Shown here piece by piece: positions 48,801-54,829 of a stretch of DNA of 64,000 nt. The DNA comes from Massilia antarctica. Its GTDB lineage: Bacteria > Pseudomonadota > Gammaproteobacteria > Burkholderiales > Burkholderiaceae_D. Position 1 is the stretch's first letter; every line of letters starts with the position of its first letter. The position numbers were made by a program, and so were the translations under genes. Location of the stretch: positions 6,572,001 through 6,636,000 of the forward strand of contig NZ_CP065053.1 of assembly GCF_015689335.1 (NCBI RefSeq), given 5' to 3'. The notes beneath the pieces were generated by a model. It saw nothing but the letters and a program-made list of their open reading frames with translations. It did no database searches and was not told the origin of the DNA.

Positions 48801-51800
48801 GACGTCGCCTTCGCCGTTGATCGCGGCGGCCAGCCGGCCGTCCCGATCGTAATAATAGACAGCCTTGTTGCCCGCCTGGTCGGTCATGCTGGTACGGTGA
48901 CCGGCGCCGTCGTAGGTGTACTTGATCGCGTGCGCATTCCATACCCCCGACACCTCGAGCGCACTCATATCGGTGCGCAACAAGGCCGCGCCCTCCGCAC
49001 TGAGCTCGGCGATGATCCTGCCCATGGCGTCACGCCGCACGGCGCTGGTACGCGCCTCGCTGGTATTGTAGGCGGCGGTGGACGAGATGCGCGATCCCAT
49101 CGCATCGTACACGTGGACGGTGACGGTGCCGTCCGGCGCCGTTTCGCGCGTCAGTTGGTCGGCGACGTATTGATAGGTCCAGGTCTGGCCCGCGCCCGGG
49201 CTCACGGTGCCGGCTGTCGCGTAGCGCGTCTTGCGGATGACATTGCCGTTCAGGTCGTAGTCGTAATCGGTGAAGTAACCGTCAGCGTCCACCTGGCCGC
49301 TCAACAAGCCTTTTTGATTGTAGTAAGCAACTTCATGGTTGAGCATGCCATTTTCCCAGATCCCCTTCTGCTTACCCGTCTGGTCGCGCTCGTAGAGCGT
49401 GGCGCCGAGCGAATCGGACATTCCGGAAACCGAGCCGGTCAACAAATGCGCGATGGTCTTGATGCGGTCGTCGGGCGATGCCGCCGGCACTTCCAGGCTG
49501 GCGCTGGCGCCGCTGCCGGTGGCGATTGCGTTGGCGTAGACGATGGTCCGCTCCAGGCGCGAGGCACGGTCGTAGCGATACTCGATCACATAGCCGGCAT
49601 GGTCGACCGTGCGCGACAAGCGTCCGGCCTGGTCGTAAGCCCGCCATTCGTGGCGATCGGCAGGGCTCGGCGATACCGCCAGGTTTTCGGCACGCAGTTG
49701 GGAGATCGATTTACCGGTGGCGCTGGCAAACATCTCGACATTGACCGCAGTGGCGAACCTGGTGGTTTTTGTCAGGTCGCCAGCGGCGCTGTAGATATAC
49801 CTGACGGCGCTGCCATCGCCGTCAACGGTGAGGCCCCTGCGTCCGGCGGCATCGTAAAAGATATACGACTTCACACCGGCCGGGTCCTGCACCATGTTCA
49901 GCCTGCCGGCGCTGTCGTATCCGTACAGGGTGGTCGCCATCGGCACCTGGCCGGCGTCCTGCACTTCGCTGCTGATCACGCGGCCGAGTGCGTCGCTGGT
50001 GGTCACCAGGCGGTGCGCGTCGGCGTAGGTGACCGTACTCTGGGTGGTCATCCGGTATTGCCCGCCAACCAGGCGCAAGACCGGCGTGCCGTTGTAGACG
50101 GTCTTGGTGGTGGCGCTGCCCGTGGTGGTCGGCGTGACGGCCGTCAGTACACGGCCGAGGCCATCGAGCAGGTAGCTGCGCTGGTTGCCGAGCGCGTCGA
50201 TCTGCTGCAGCAGGTTGCCGGCATGGTCGCGTGTGAACTGCACGGTCGATTCGGTGCCGTCGAACTTGCCGCTTCCATCCTCGTTCAGGTGCGCAAACGT
50301 GGTGGCCGTCGCTACCTGTCCATGCGGGTTGTAGGTATAGCTGGTCAGGATCACGTTCTTGCGCTGCGGGTAGGTCAATGCCGCCATCGTGTCGAGCTGC
50401 TGCTTGCGGTAGTCCCCGCTCATCGCCACCGCCGGCACCGCCTCGTTTAGCACCGTGTATTCGATCGCGTGCGTGCGCTGCGCCAGGTTGTTGTAACGGT
50501 ACTCGGTCACGTTATTTTCGGGACCGATGACATAGCGTACATTCTCGCCCGACTGGTCGTAAATAAAGCGTGTCGTCGCCGGCGACGCATATTGTTCGAC
50601 ACCGTTGAGGGTCATGGTGAGCATGTACACCGATTCGGTGATCGGTGACTTGCGGTTGAGCGGATCGAAAGTGCGCCTGGTGACGTCGCCGGCGGGATTA
50701 CGTTCAAAAATGCAGTTATTGTAGGCGTCGTATTGTTTGGTCGTGATGTCGCCGTCGGCATCGGTGATCTCGATCACGTTGCCGCGCGCATCATACTTGT
50801 ACCGGTCCACCTCGACCGGACCGTTGGCAGGGCGCGCGGTCACCGAACTAAGCTGGCCCGCGGCGTCATGCTCGAAGCTGGTGACCATGCCGTCCTGGTT
50901 AAGGACATCGGTGCGGGTCGCGCTAACGTAGGTAAACGTTTCCGTTTCGGCCATGTTATCGGTGACCGATCGGACACGGTTGGTCAGCGCCTCGTACGCG
51001 ACGGTCAGCGTTCCGCCATCCTTTTGCGTGATCGTGGACACGCGCCGGCTGTCGCCCTCGTAGGTATAACGCGTCCAGTAATAGTCGCCGTCGACAATGC
51101 TGCCGTTGGCCGGCGTCAGGTCGGTGCGCACCTCGCTCAGGCGATTTTGCGCGTCATAGGCATACGAGACCCGTTTGACCATCTCTTGCGGACCCGGCAC
51201 GCCGTTGACCAGGGTCTTCGGATAGCTCACATCGACCCGCACCAGATTGTTTTTCTTCGTGCTGTCGTAGGTGAAGAACGTACCGCCTCCGGTGTTGTCT
51301 TTCACGCTTGCCAGCATGCCGTCGGCGTTATACGCGTAGTACATGCCACGCGATACATTCAGACGTCCGTTGACATCATAGTTATCGAATTCATATGAAT
51401 TGCCGTCGCTCCAGCCCCAGGTCTTTGTAGTCGGATTCCAGGTTATCTGGTCGAGGCCGCCCGCGCCGTCGCTGGTGGTGTAGCGCGAGAGCGTAGTTCC
51501 GCTGACGACACCGGCATAGGTATACACCGCGCTGCTGTCGTCGCCATCGAAGCGGGTGATCGTGATACTGGACGGGGAACTGGTCAGGATGTCGCCGCTG
51601 AAGGTCAGCTTCCGGGCCAGGCCCAGCTTCCAGTTGTCGCCATTGTCGTCGTTGAGCAGCCCAAGCGAGTTATAGGTGCGCACGACGGAAATGCCGGCAT
51701 TCGCGTTCGACGGTACGAACTCATCGCGTCCCTGTATCACCAGGTTGCCGGTCTTGGCGTTGACCACCACCTTTTCGCCCGTTGCACCGTATTGACCCGC

Positions 51801-51881
51801 GCCGATCGTCTGCTCACGGCCCAGAATCGTGCCCGAATTCGTCAATACGCCCAAACTATTTCCGCTGACTACACCAACCAT
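36879..51881 (-). CDS. giant Rhs/YD-repeat polymorphic toxin with DUF4214 and LysM modules
   Basis: A 5000-residue protein. ATG 51881 has AAGGA 8 bases upstream; a GTG at 51887 is the alternative. There is no Sec signal peptide. Order: N-terminal module (TGNLVIQGRDEF), many YD repeats (YDAxGRL types), a DUF4214-like block at about 2180-2430, more YD repeats, a second DUF4214-like module at about 3660-3770, LysM at about 4150-4205, a hydrophobic helix (VGMIVMIVVAVVATIL), (GGAAV)n at about 4275-4340, a hydrophobic pre-toxin region and the junction FGNAFGNALGNSL near 4545. The unique tip of about 450 residues has ERHHINQD near 4760 and HFEVHASLE, suggesting an HNH/EndoVII-type nuclease, then a glycine-zipper C-terminus (GPLGAVVGGAIGGLTGGLVG). 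The secretion route is not evident. Confidence 0.9.
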   Translation of the reverse strand: MVGVVSGNSLGVLTNSGTILGREQTIGAGQYGATGEKVVVNAKTGNLVIQGRDEFVPSNANAGISVVRTYNSLGLLNDDNGDNWKLGLARKLTFSGDILTSSPSSITITRFDGDDSSAVYTYAGVVSGTTLSRYTTSDGAGGLDQITWNPTTKTWGWSDGNSYEFDNYDVNGRLNVSRGMYYAYNADGMLASVKDNTGGGTFFTYDSTKKNNLVRVDVSYPKTLVNGVPGPQEMVKRVSYAYDAQNRLSEVRTDLTPANGSIVDGDYYWTRYTYEGDSRRVSTITQKDGGTLTVAYEALTNRVRSVTDNMAETETFTYVSATRTDVLNQDGMVTSFEHDAAGQLSSVTARPANGPVEVDRYKYDARGNVIEITDADGDITTKQYDAYNNCIFERNPAGDVTRRTFDPLNRKSPITESVYMLTMTLNGVEQYASPATTRFIYDQSGENVRYVIGPENNVTEYRYNNLAQRTHAIEYTVLNEAVPAVAMSGDYRKQQLDTMAALTYPQRKNVILTSYTYNPHGQVATATTFAHLNEDGSGKFDGTESTVQFTRDHAGNLLQQIDALGNQRSYLLDGLGRVLTAVTPTTTGSATTKTVYNGTPVLRLVGGQYRMTTQSTVTYADAHRLVTTSDALGRVISSEVQDAGQVPMATTLYGYDSAGRLNMVQDPAGVKSYIFYDAAGRRGLTVDGDGSAVRYIYSAAGDLTKTTRFATAVNVEMFASATGKSISQLRAENLAVSPSPADRHEWRAYDQAGRLSRTVDHAGYVIEYRYDRASRLERTIVYANAIATGSGASASLEVPAASPDDRIKTIAHLLTGSVSGMSDSLGATLYERDQTGKQKGIWENGMLNHEVAYYNQKGLLSGQVDADGYFTDYDYDLNGNVIRKTRYATAGTVSPGAGQTWTYQYVADQLTRETAPDGTVTVHVYDAMGSRISSTAAYNTSEARTSAVRRDAMGRIIAELSAEGAALLRTDMSALEVSGVWNAHAIKYTYDGAGHRTSMTDQAGNKAVYYYDRDGRLAAAINGEGDVEYREYSVLNELSRVTRFATQMDKTSLPALAGGALTEAIRNAIASRADGARDIVRSYEYNNLGQVVRETMGGGANLIGYNAFGEVNGRVDSIGDGRAASSEMTYDVRGNLKTRTTPSYRSPALLETYSYDALNRQIYKSVGGVVTQTDYDHRGNATLVKDVMTQGVQRKYDAFGRVTLETSALGYKTTYDYSTEERKVTITTPEGAATTILSNRHGERQSVTVGNTTTTYDYDHAGRLKAVIDGVGTAQQKHYDAAGRVDVITDGNGTETRVSYDAAGRVLTSIVDPGGLNLVTRYSYDGIGQVLSVIDPAGVTTQSQYDNRGYLIALTTDATGLKLTTRFTYDNFGRTTSVTNANGVLTTFTYDEMGRRLSETVDSGGEKMTTSFAYDEAGNVRTRTDANGNIIHFYYDLNNRMSSQVDAIGSVTSYVYDGHNQVVRTRTFSEPVDIALLPVVMKPTLEDPVIGMVAAHNENLDRVMHNVYDQDGRLRFTVDGTGAVVERAYNHKNQVYVTVAYANRVVPQVAHDLAGMLKLLPALSENKSYEVTHLRYDARGRVSDSINGEGGLTHYDYDGNGRVTSITGHASEYTPAITRQRMSYDGAGRLTFSAQAQAVDANGNASSWSVVHQEYDKAGNVIARTAYASALTAPAPDGGASSAVVAQWLAGVGADPARDQQERYVYDGANRQVASAKAQHGQDGVLQWSVVAQAFDKVGNVVVRTAFADVRSSAALGNNPSQQEVVQWLGAGTPNPNPARDNITHMVYDGANRLRFAVDGIGAVSENRYDGLGNVVRQRKFNGIVAVTAAPLTEAAFKSVLAEPVSDASARVTDYTYDGAGRVATIDDHHGPLQEREYDALGHLLQTRHGERIERFAYDTDGKLRFSVDAGGYVKETVYDGVGRLSRTVQYTTALVDMAKLALRNPVEVRAKLTIDDALDRKVGYEYDAMGNLLSSTDALGVSERFEYDALGRKTGFVNGMGSRWTYDYDAAGRLSVERSPEVLVSADDTSEKMQSMVTMIAYDAFGNVRERTEAAGTGATERVTRYEYDLAGHQVKTTSPIVPVYNPAGEKYAVVGIDRSETTPLSGATTTVVYDAAGRAIKNIDALGNVTQKVYSARGDLLFDIDALGNVTGYEHDAHGNVTRLTRYADSIASATAQRQVTELFLVVIGRAPNADDVSYWSAKFKAGATFAEIATQLLVEPEADKFYPGGGDLRSFVAQVFNKAFGRPATDAEFNNWLAMAQAPGMTRGAFIDTVLHNIEGAAELRAWNAKLDAVLPARADLAQQVVVTQLYAALLDRSPTPAELANGLVLLQQGMSQLDLANKLLDSFEGTIRYPSSADPAAFVAALSQAMLHHAPGVELADLAGVVTEQSRAHAVLALIARMGSSEASETDRNMFEARVKANLGLSPVAAPAVGAVDAASLRAALARSDAAANRAIEMTYDFRDKVLTTLEGRGQFYQSLLGETKMQAFEGRRLTTNRYNAFGELVEQRVAASVDPKAALTEATVAAVTRYDYNSRGQKITEVVLADAGQNPGPDRRGVGIRQVYGAYVTRMDYDMAGNLVLLTEHATAIDAVAWMTRTDWMDGSVTMPEESELVDGSAADWLANVYGRVWIDKENDRVTKYSYDGANRKEAQWENYFVDHGNEIGDVTSYRYDKVGNLTETENALGGITRSNYDALGRVTSVTGSAGFDAGALEALLPDESPEELRYTLTAFKRDIHGNVLRTITYADGTTTLVSPALNPVSEKDRVSHTRYDRNGHAIQMVDAQGHASFASYDALGRVVRQWESVTRLNSGSGKGETVNTVFKIYHYDALGQVDEVASPGTSTIIKTDNPLRLIRKVSSTNQGKESEKWNGTNQIFLSYPPLPAGEVRVDVRYTNTNGNIEAQRSATGEATSATITWNDVAKLEGGLGTVLSAVVSVKGADGVWKQIYAANAQQLEMKLVNDGAADAADVKREKTDYNSFGEVVQRSVNGVAYEYTQYDNNGRVWRTNANDGVDKIMVHNVTGQVTLQLRSAATGAGSAGDISYKSIKDVNLGAATFERTETEYDLMGRVQLRYTPGSDARNVETSQLSKIVVPQINQVHNFRSGTKWSADDAKWTGSNIMQVDFSVPADLGAGDIMVRVDYINHTVGSPQAETYQQAFDMSQLSVDQNGHWSAQLKWEGQSPVRDANFSSVQLFKKDVNSVWQLIAKAENVVPYREIGKAEKELGPFLKIPALVTAGVRIDNGPIVDLDTMVFGDTTLVDLSGISPGNFDILTFLPMLEGEYKSRTQYDSTSITLFGTPGADRYAVINIQKLAPKPDVQRRAVVQQSDRWGNVVYVSDPRDVDLAAHYRYNSRNQRTGEDVVRQWFDDRDMISVTQLSSASTEYDVLGRQVATWSGQWPDESGTTQVYDIQGNLAFQRNALGVITRSKFNLFGERIQLIQPIKAGQAAVTNYGYDKLGRVTRSWMDHLSAVKLLDITTGSGMVEEVIGIDLTLDQLYRYDELGRRISSTNSDGGETRTRYDLDGNVASTTDESGVIMRYAYDSFHRKIFEQDAMGKKNTWHYEGGLLVNSTNMGDTTTQYGYDGLRHMTFQKDIGQGKDLAYTYDGAGLLTKIDDRALKQVTTYAYDQAGNRVREKTVITDAVQAKVGEQFPQSPEAVRIAGIHLAVFGRTAELGELLSWESQYKLGTASYLFVAEQLLTRAEAQARLPSGLGDAEFINTLYQLTVGHIPDTATHALHLTKLESGVSRGQIVLDMMAGLNGGELDNFNNTANIGLHPATTTGLTQQVVVQDNHTTYDLLNRMARVTDGRYDVVFAYDANGNRVKVDTTYTDATGKVVTTHAVNTYDALNRQLIVNGEYKDGDPASTVVIGKFGHKLEYDYLGNRTSDTYLLDPEKSETPTVDTYEYDNAGRLTIARRGEWIIDMRSYDMAGRLAHAGVSVQFEPGREEAYRAALKEWKLDAGTRAIAYDKAGRIVRQKEFHLDGTASNDIKYVLGGNDYLSTLVGYDAAGHLKGYYVVPPGSLPPGQYLYTTQYTYFDSYRQKGLTVRSGEGVDMTANMTANTTTSDYDVNGHLVKVNDPAFEKQAAKSRTFVNDAAGHVLRATTGDQVTHALVVNDQMLGATGGTLTDVNPGIFASTYEPASVVAASNVPFVYIVQQDGETLQSIAGAIWGDGKLWYLIADANGVSDGPLKAGLSLQIPARVNTVHNDYRTYKPYDPSVLVGDMTPALPPMAPNAGCNQVGMIVMIVVAVVATILTAGAAAPAVGAAAGGTAVGGAAVGGAAVGGAAVGGAAVGGAAVGGAAVGGAAVGGAAVGGAAVGGAAVGGAAVGGAAVAGSTVAVGAVSTVAASTAGVGLAGAWSAGVAVMTGSATLSLGTVAAAALGSAVGSIASQTVGIMMGMQDSINWSAVGASALGGAISAGVAGWAANSSMPILGGSQFYNIAARAALGSALTQGISSVTKMQDGFKWRNVAAAGIAAGAAAGVSQAIGGSFGTGFFGDVARGTVSGIVAGAMVRMFTGGKFNMTRVATDAFGNAFGNALGNSLLPDRQSNFKEAPGDGSRRPPFEMGIASLDLTPSTFDPMSDNPEIRSTDSVLGYYPSDRNSGGVEISGLGWISSGRYLEDGTPIFKSTVSDDNRLQLEIPSSSTSAIPRVSGYSLNSLQSHVRTDTTSFYFVPDDVGGDETSVALRHLEMTRILNEANGNASAPSKSTTLPTLGVTQGAMAGLLKLYSPVFAEGPHSSLPTATGQERHHINQDAAYRTRIPYGQGLSIRIEGSGMHQPGSTHFEVHASLEAWWDKFRTGGAREGEVPTNKEYGRALVKSFVDGGIDPSEAKRIGQNAKAQRVAAGAVESAPVPAIPKRFNQPGTWPAVNTEVWSARKVAHNVKWGGRVLTAYGVYQDAISLGGEYQNSKNTGNYANTTNEAVRIAGGWGGAWAVGAAGAEFGAGVGLAFGPLGAVVGGAIGGLTGGLVGYSAGSYAAPKVFQDVGYMLN
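38229..40946. repeat. 2.7-kb direct repeat, copy inside the main Rhs gene
   Basis: Partner of 31137-33855. Its left end coincides with the junction between core and toxin tip, its right end falls in YD-repeat sequence just before the second DUF4214-like module. The two copies are in direct orientation, so recombination between them would delete or exchange what lies between and fuse the other tip to the full-length core. Confidence 0.92.
38865..39059. repeat. 15-bp tandem repeat encoding (GGAAV)n, main copy
   Basis: About a dozen 15-base units encoding GGAAV, embedded between the LysM/hydrophobic segment and the pre-toxin region of the giant protein. Unit number and order are the same as in the orphan copy. 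Confidence 0.88.
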
Positions 51882-51887
51882 GTTCAC

Positions 51888-52382
51888 TGTCCTTGTGGAT
51901 GTCGGCCGAGGCCGAATCTGTTATTCGCGAGAACTGGCCTTGGGACCCGTTTTCCGCGCGCTTAACAATATATCCAGACATTTTGGCAATAGTTTAGGTA
52001 AAGTGAAAATAAAGTTAAAAATAGGAATTGATATTATCCATAATGCAATAATTAAGGCGTGAAAAACCACCGGCTCCCGGCCGGGCGGCTCGTGTTTAAC
52101 TGGAGAAATTTTATATTGTGTCGTCACGCCAGCTGACAGCGATCGTCGACGTGGAACGGAAATTACTCGGTTTCGGGCACCTTGCTTGCCACCGGAGCCG
52201 ATTTACCCTGGCGTTCGAATCCGATGTGCGCGACATCGCCGCGTGTCGGCCGCAGCCAGGCTACAGGAACCTGGCGCCGACCACACGCTCGAACGCGCCC
52301 CGGCGTCGGATAAGAACACGGCCGATCAGTCACAGGCGCGCGCAGTGGCTGTTCGCCAGGTAGACTGCCCCGAAAACCGGCC
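51888..52382. promoter_or_regulatory. AT-rich region upstream of the giant Rhs gene
   Basis: The 51960-52130 part is strikingly AT-rich compared with its surroundings (runs such as AATAAAGTTAAAAATAGG), the kind of region expected to hold the rhs promoter and to attract H-NS-like silencers. I could not pick a single convincing -10/-35 pair. From about 52140 to 52382 the sequence is GC-rich with no gene I can support. Confidence 0.4.
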
Positions 52383-53537
52383 CTACGCCGCGTCCAGCAT
52401 CCCGCTATAGCACGCGTCGGCAAACCCGATCCGGTCGGTGGTGGCATTGCGCGCATCCTCGACGCTGATTTTTTTCTCGCGCAGCAGGTTCACCAGCGCC
52501 GTGTTCATCGAATGGCAGCCCGCGTTGAACTTGCCGGTACCGCCATCCATCAAGGAGCGCACTTCGGCCACCTTGCCCGATTCGATCATGCGCACCACTT
52601 CAGGATTGGAACTGAGGCATTCGGTCGCCAGGTAATAGCGCTCGCCGCCCACCGACGGCAGCAAGGCCTGGCACAGCACTCCGCGCAGCGCGCTGGCCAG
52701 GGCCTGCGCCTGCGCATCCGAATTACCCAGCAGGCGCAGCATCTTCTGCAAACCCAGCTCGGTCGAACGCGCGTGCAGGGTCGCCAGCACCAGCGGACCC
52801 GATTCGGCCAATGCCAGCGCTTCCTGCGCGGTCTGGGCGTCGCGGATTTCGCCGATCACGATCACGTCCGGCCGCTCGCGCAGCGCGTCCAGCGCGCCGA
52901 GGTAATAGCTTTCGACGTCGCCGTCGAAACCCACCTCGCGCTGGGTGATGATGCATTTGCGCTGAGGGATCAAGGTTTCGACCGGATCTTCGATGGTGAT
53001 GATGTGGCCCGAACGCGTCTTGTTGATCTGGTCGATCATCGAGGCGATCGTGGTCGACTTGCCCTGGCACGTGTCGCCGATGATCAGTACCAGCCCGCTG
53101 GTGAGCAGCGCGAAATCCTGCTCGGCCGCGCGCAGGCCCAGCTGGTTGAGCGGCAACGGTTCGCGCGGAAAGCGCCGCACCACGCAGCCGAGCCGCTTCT
53201 TGCCCTGGAACGTAAAGCAGTTGGCGCGGATGCGCGCCGTGTGCAGGTCGATCGAGCGGTCGAAGGCGCGGTCGGAAATGCGCTCGGCCCAATCGGGCTC
53301 GATCACTTCGAAGAACTCTTCCAGTTCTTCCTTGGTGATCGGCGAATCGGTCACCGCCACCAGCCCTTTCGGCTGGCGCAGCATCAGCGGACTGTTCTGG
53401 TGAATGATGATGTCGCTGAAAATCAGCTTGGAATTGAGCAGGTGGAGAATCTGCTCGACCAGGGTGCCGAACACCGGATGGTCTTCATTCTCGACATAGG
53501 TCAGGGTACGGATTTGCGAGGACTGGTGATTTTCCAT
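52383..53537 (-). CDS. PilT/PilU-type twitching motility ATPase
   Basis: A 384-residue cytoplasmic ATPase of the type IV pilus retraction class. ATG 53537 is chosen; upstream in-frame codons cover a promoter-like TATAAT. It has Walker A GDTCQGKSTT, the Asp box ITIEDPVE, Walker B VIVIGEIRD and the His box LATLHARST. C-terminal length is PilU-like. The Walker A has DTCQ where PilT usually has PTGS, keeping GKST. No other pil genes are adjacent. Confidence 0.88.
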   Translation of the reverse strand: MENHQSSQIRTLTYVENEDHPVFGTLVEQILHLLNSKLIFSDIIIHQNSPLMLRQPKGLVAVTDSPITKEELEEFFEVIEPDWAERISDRAFDRSIDLHTARIRANCFTFQGKKRLGCVVRRFPREPLPLNQLGLRAAEQDFALLTSGLVLIIGDTCQGKSTTIASMIDQINKTRSGHIITIEDPVETLIPQRKCIITQREVGFDGDVESYYLGALDALRERPDVIVIGEIRDAQTAQEALALAESGPLVLATLHARSTELGLQKMLRLLGNSDAQAQALASALRGVLCQALLPSVGGERYYLATECLSSNPEVVRMIESGKVAEVRSLMDGGTGKFNAGCHSMNTALVNLLREKKISVEDARNATTDRIGFADACYSGMLDAA

Positions 53538-53647
53538 CTGGCTTTGGGCGTGGTCAATAGTGCCGATAATTATAAGACCAGTCCCCGCAAAAAATTGCAT
53601 CATTGAAAGATAATTTTCGGGGCGATGCCATTGCGCACCGTTCCGTG

Positions 53648-54829
53648 TCACTCCAGCGCAACAGCGCGGCGCGCACCGGCCAGCCGCGCCAGTCCGAACG
53701 CCACCGATACCGCGACGACGGCCGCCAGCGCCGCCAGCGGCGCCATGCCGGTGAGCCTGCCGTCGGCCGCCTCGCCCAGCTGCCAGCTGGTCACCAGCGC
53801 GGCCGCGCCGATGGCGACGTCCTGCACCAGGCTTTGCAGCGACATGAAGCCGGCCCGCTCGTGCGGCGACGGCACCTGGCTGACGGTGGCCGCCATGGTC
53901 ACGTTGCGCCCTGCGTTCCCGGCCATGAACAGCACGAAGAACAGGATCGGCAGCGCCGCGCCCAGCCCGAAAAACGGCGCCAGGCCGGCGCAGAAGGCAG
54001 TCGTGGCCACCCCCGCCGCCAGCACCGGGCCGCTGCGGTCGGCCAGCCTGCCGAGCAGTTGAACCGTCAACAGCGCCACCACGCCGCCGGCGAAGTACAG
54101 CATGCCCAGTTGGGCGCGCGCAAAGCCCAGATTGAGCAGGAAGTACGCTGAAAAATGCGGGATCACCAGGAACGCCGAGAACGCGCTGCCGGCCTGCAGC
54201 AGGATCGCCAGGCGTACGCTAGGGCGCGCCAGCAGGATGCGCGCCGCAACCTTCTCGCGCGCATTCAGGTGCCCTTCCAATGCCGGCAGCAGGCACACCA
54301 TCGCCACCAGCACCAGCACCGCCAGCGTCGCCACCATATAGAACGGCGCCTGCCAGCCGCCCACGCGCGCCAGTTCCAGCCCGAGCGGCACGCCGGCGAT
54401 CGCCGCCAGCGAAAAGCCCAGCATCACCTTGGCCATCGCCTTGCCGCGCTGTTCGGGCGGGGTCAGGTCAATCACGATAGCCATGCCGATCGCCACCGCC
54501 GGCCCGCCAAAGGCGCCGGTCAGCGCGCGCGCCACCATCAGTGCCGGCAAGCCATGGCAAAAGGTGGTCGCCAGGGTCGCCAGTGCCAGCAGGCCGAAGG
54601 TGAGCAGCAGCGCCGGTTTGCGGTCGAAGCGGTCGAGCAGGCGGAATGTCACCAGGCCAGACAGCGCCGACGCCAGCGTGTAGGCCGCCGCCAGCCAGCC
54701 CAGGCGGTCGAGCGCAAAGCCATGCTCGCGCGCCAGGTCCGGCCCGAGCGGCAGCACCATCATGAAATCGACCAGATACACGAACTGCAGCGCCGCGACC
54801 AGAAAAATCGCGCGGGACGGCTTAGACAT
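53648..54829 (-). CDS. MFS transporter, probable siderophore exporter
   Basis: A 393-residue inner-membrane protein with about 12 transmembrane helices. The cytoplasmic loop after helix 2 reads RLLDRFDRKP (MFS motif A type), and MVARALTGAFGGP matches the helix-4 region. It overlaps the DAHP synthase gene by 8 bases and so belongs to the leftward arm of the siderophore locus, which makes export of the catecholate the most likely job (inference from context). Drug efflux is the alternative. Confidence 0.8.
   Translation of the reverse strand: MSKPSRAIFLVAALQFVYLVDFMMVLPLGPDLAREHGFALDRLGWLAAAYTLASALSGLVTFRLLDRFDRKPALLLTFGLLALATLATTFCHGLPALMVARALTGAFGGPAVAIGMAIVIDLTPPEQRGKAMAKVMLGFSLAAIAGVPLGLELARVGGWQAPFYMVATLAVLVLVAMVCLLPALEGHLNAREKVAARILLARPSVRLAILLQAGSAFSAFLVIPHFSAYFLLNLGFARAQLGMLYFAGGVVALLTVQLLGRLADRSGPVLAAGVATTAFCAGLAPFFGLGAALPILFFVLFMAGNAGRNVTMAATVSQVPSPHERAGFMSLQSLVQDVAIGAAALVTSWQLGEAADGRLTGMAPLAALAAVVAVSVAFGLARLAGARRAVALE

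Noticed and set aside
46215..50450. Open frame of 1411 codons on the plus strand inside the giant Rhs gene
   Set aside because: It is antisense to the YD repeats in a high-GC region where the repeat codons avoid stops; the translation is His/Arg/Val-rich with no domain or start signal.
52163..52456. 97-codon minus-strand frame between the Rhs promoter region and the pilT-like gene
   Set aside because: It overlaps the end of the ATPase gene, is Arg/Pro-rich and has no recognisable motif or ribosome site.
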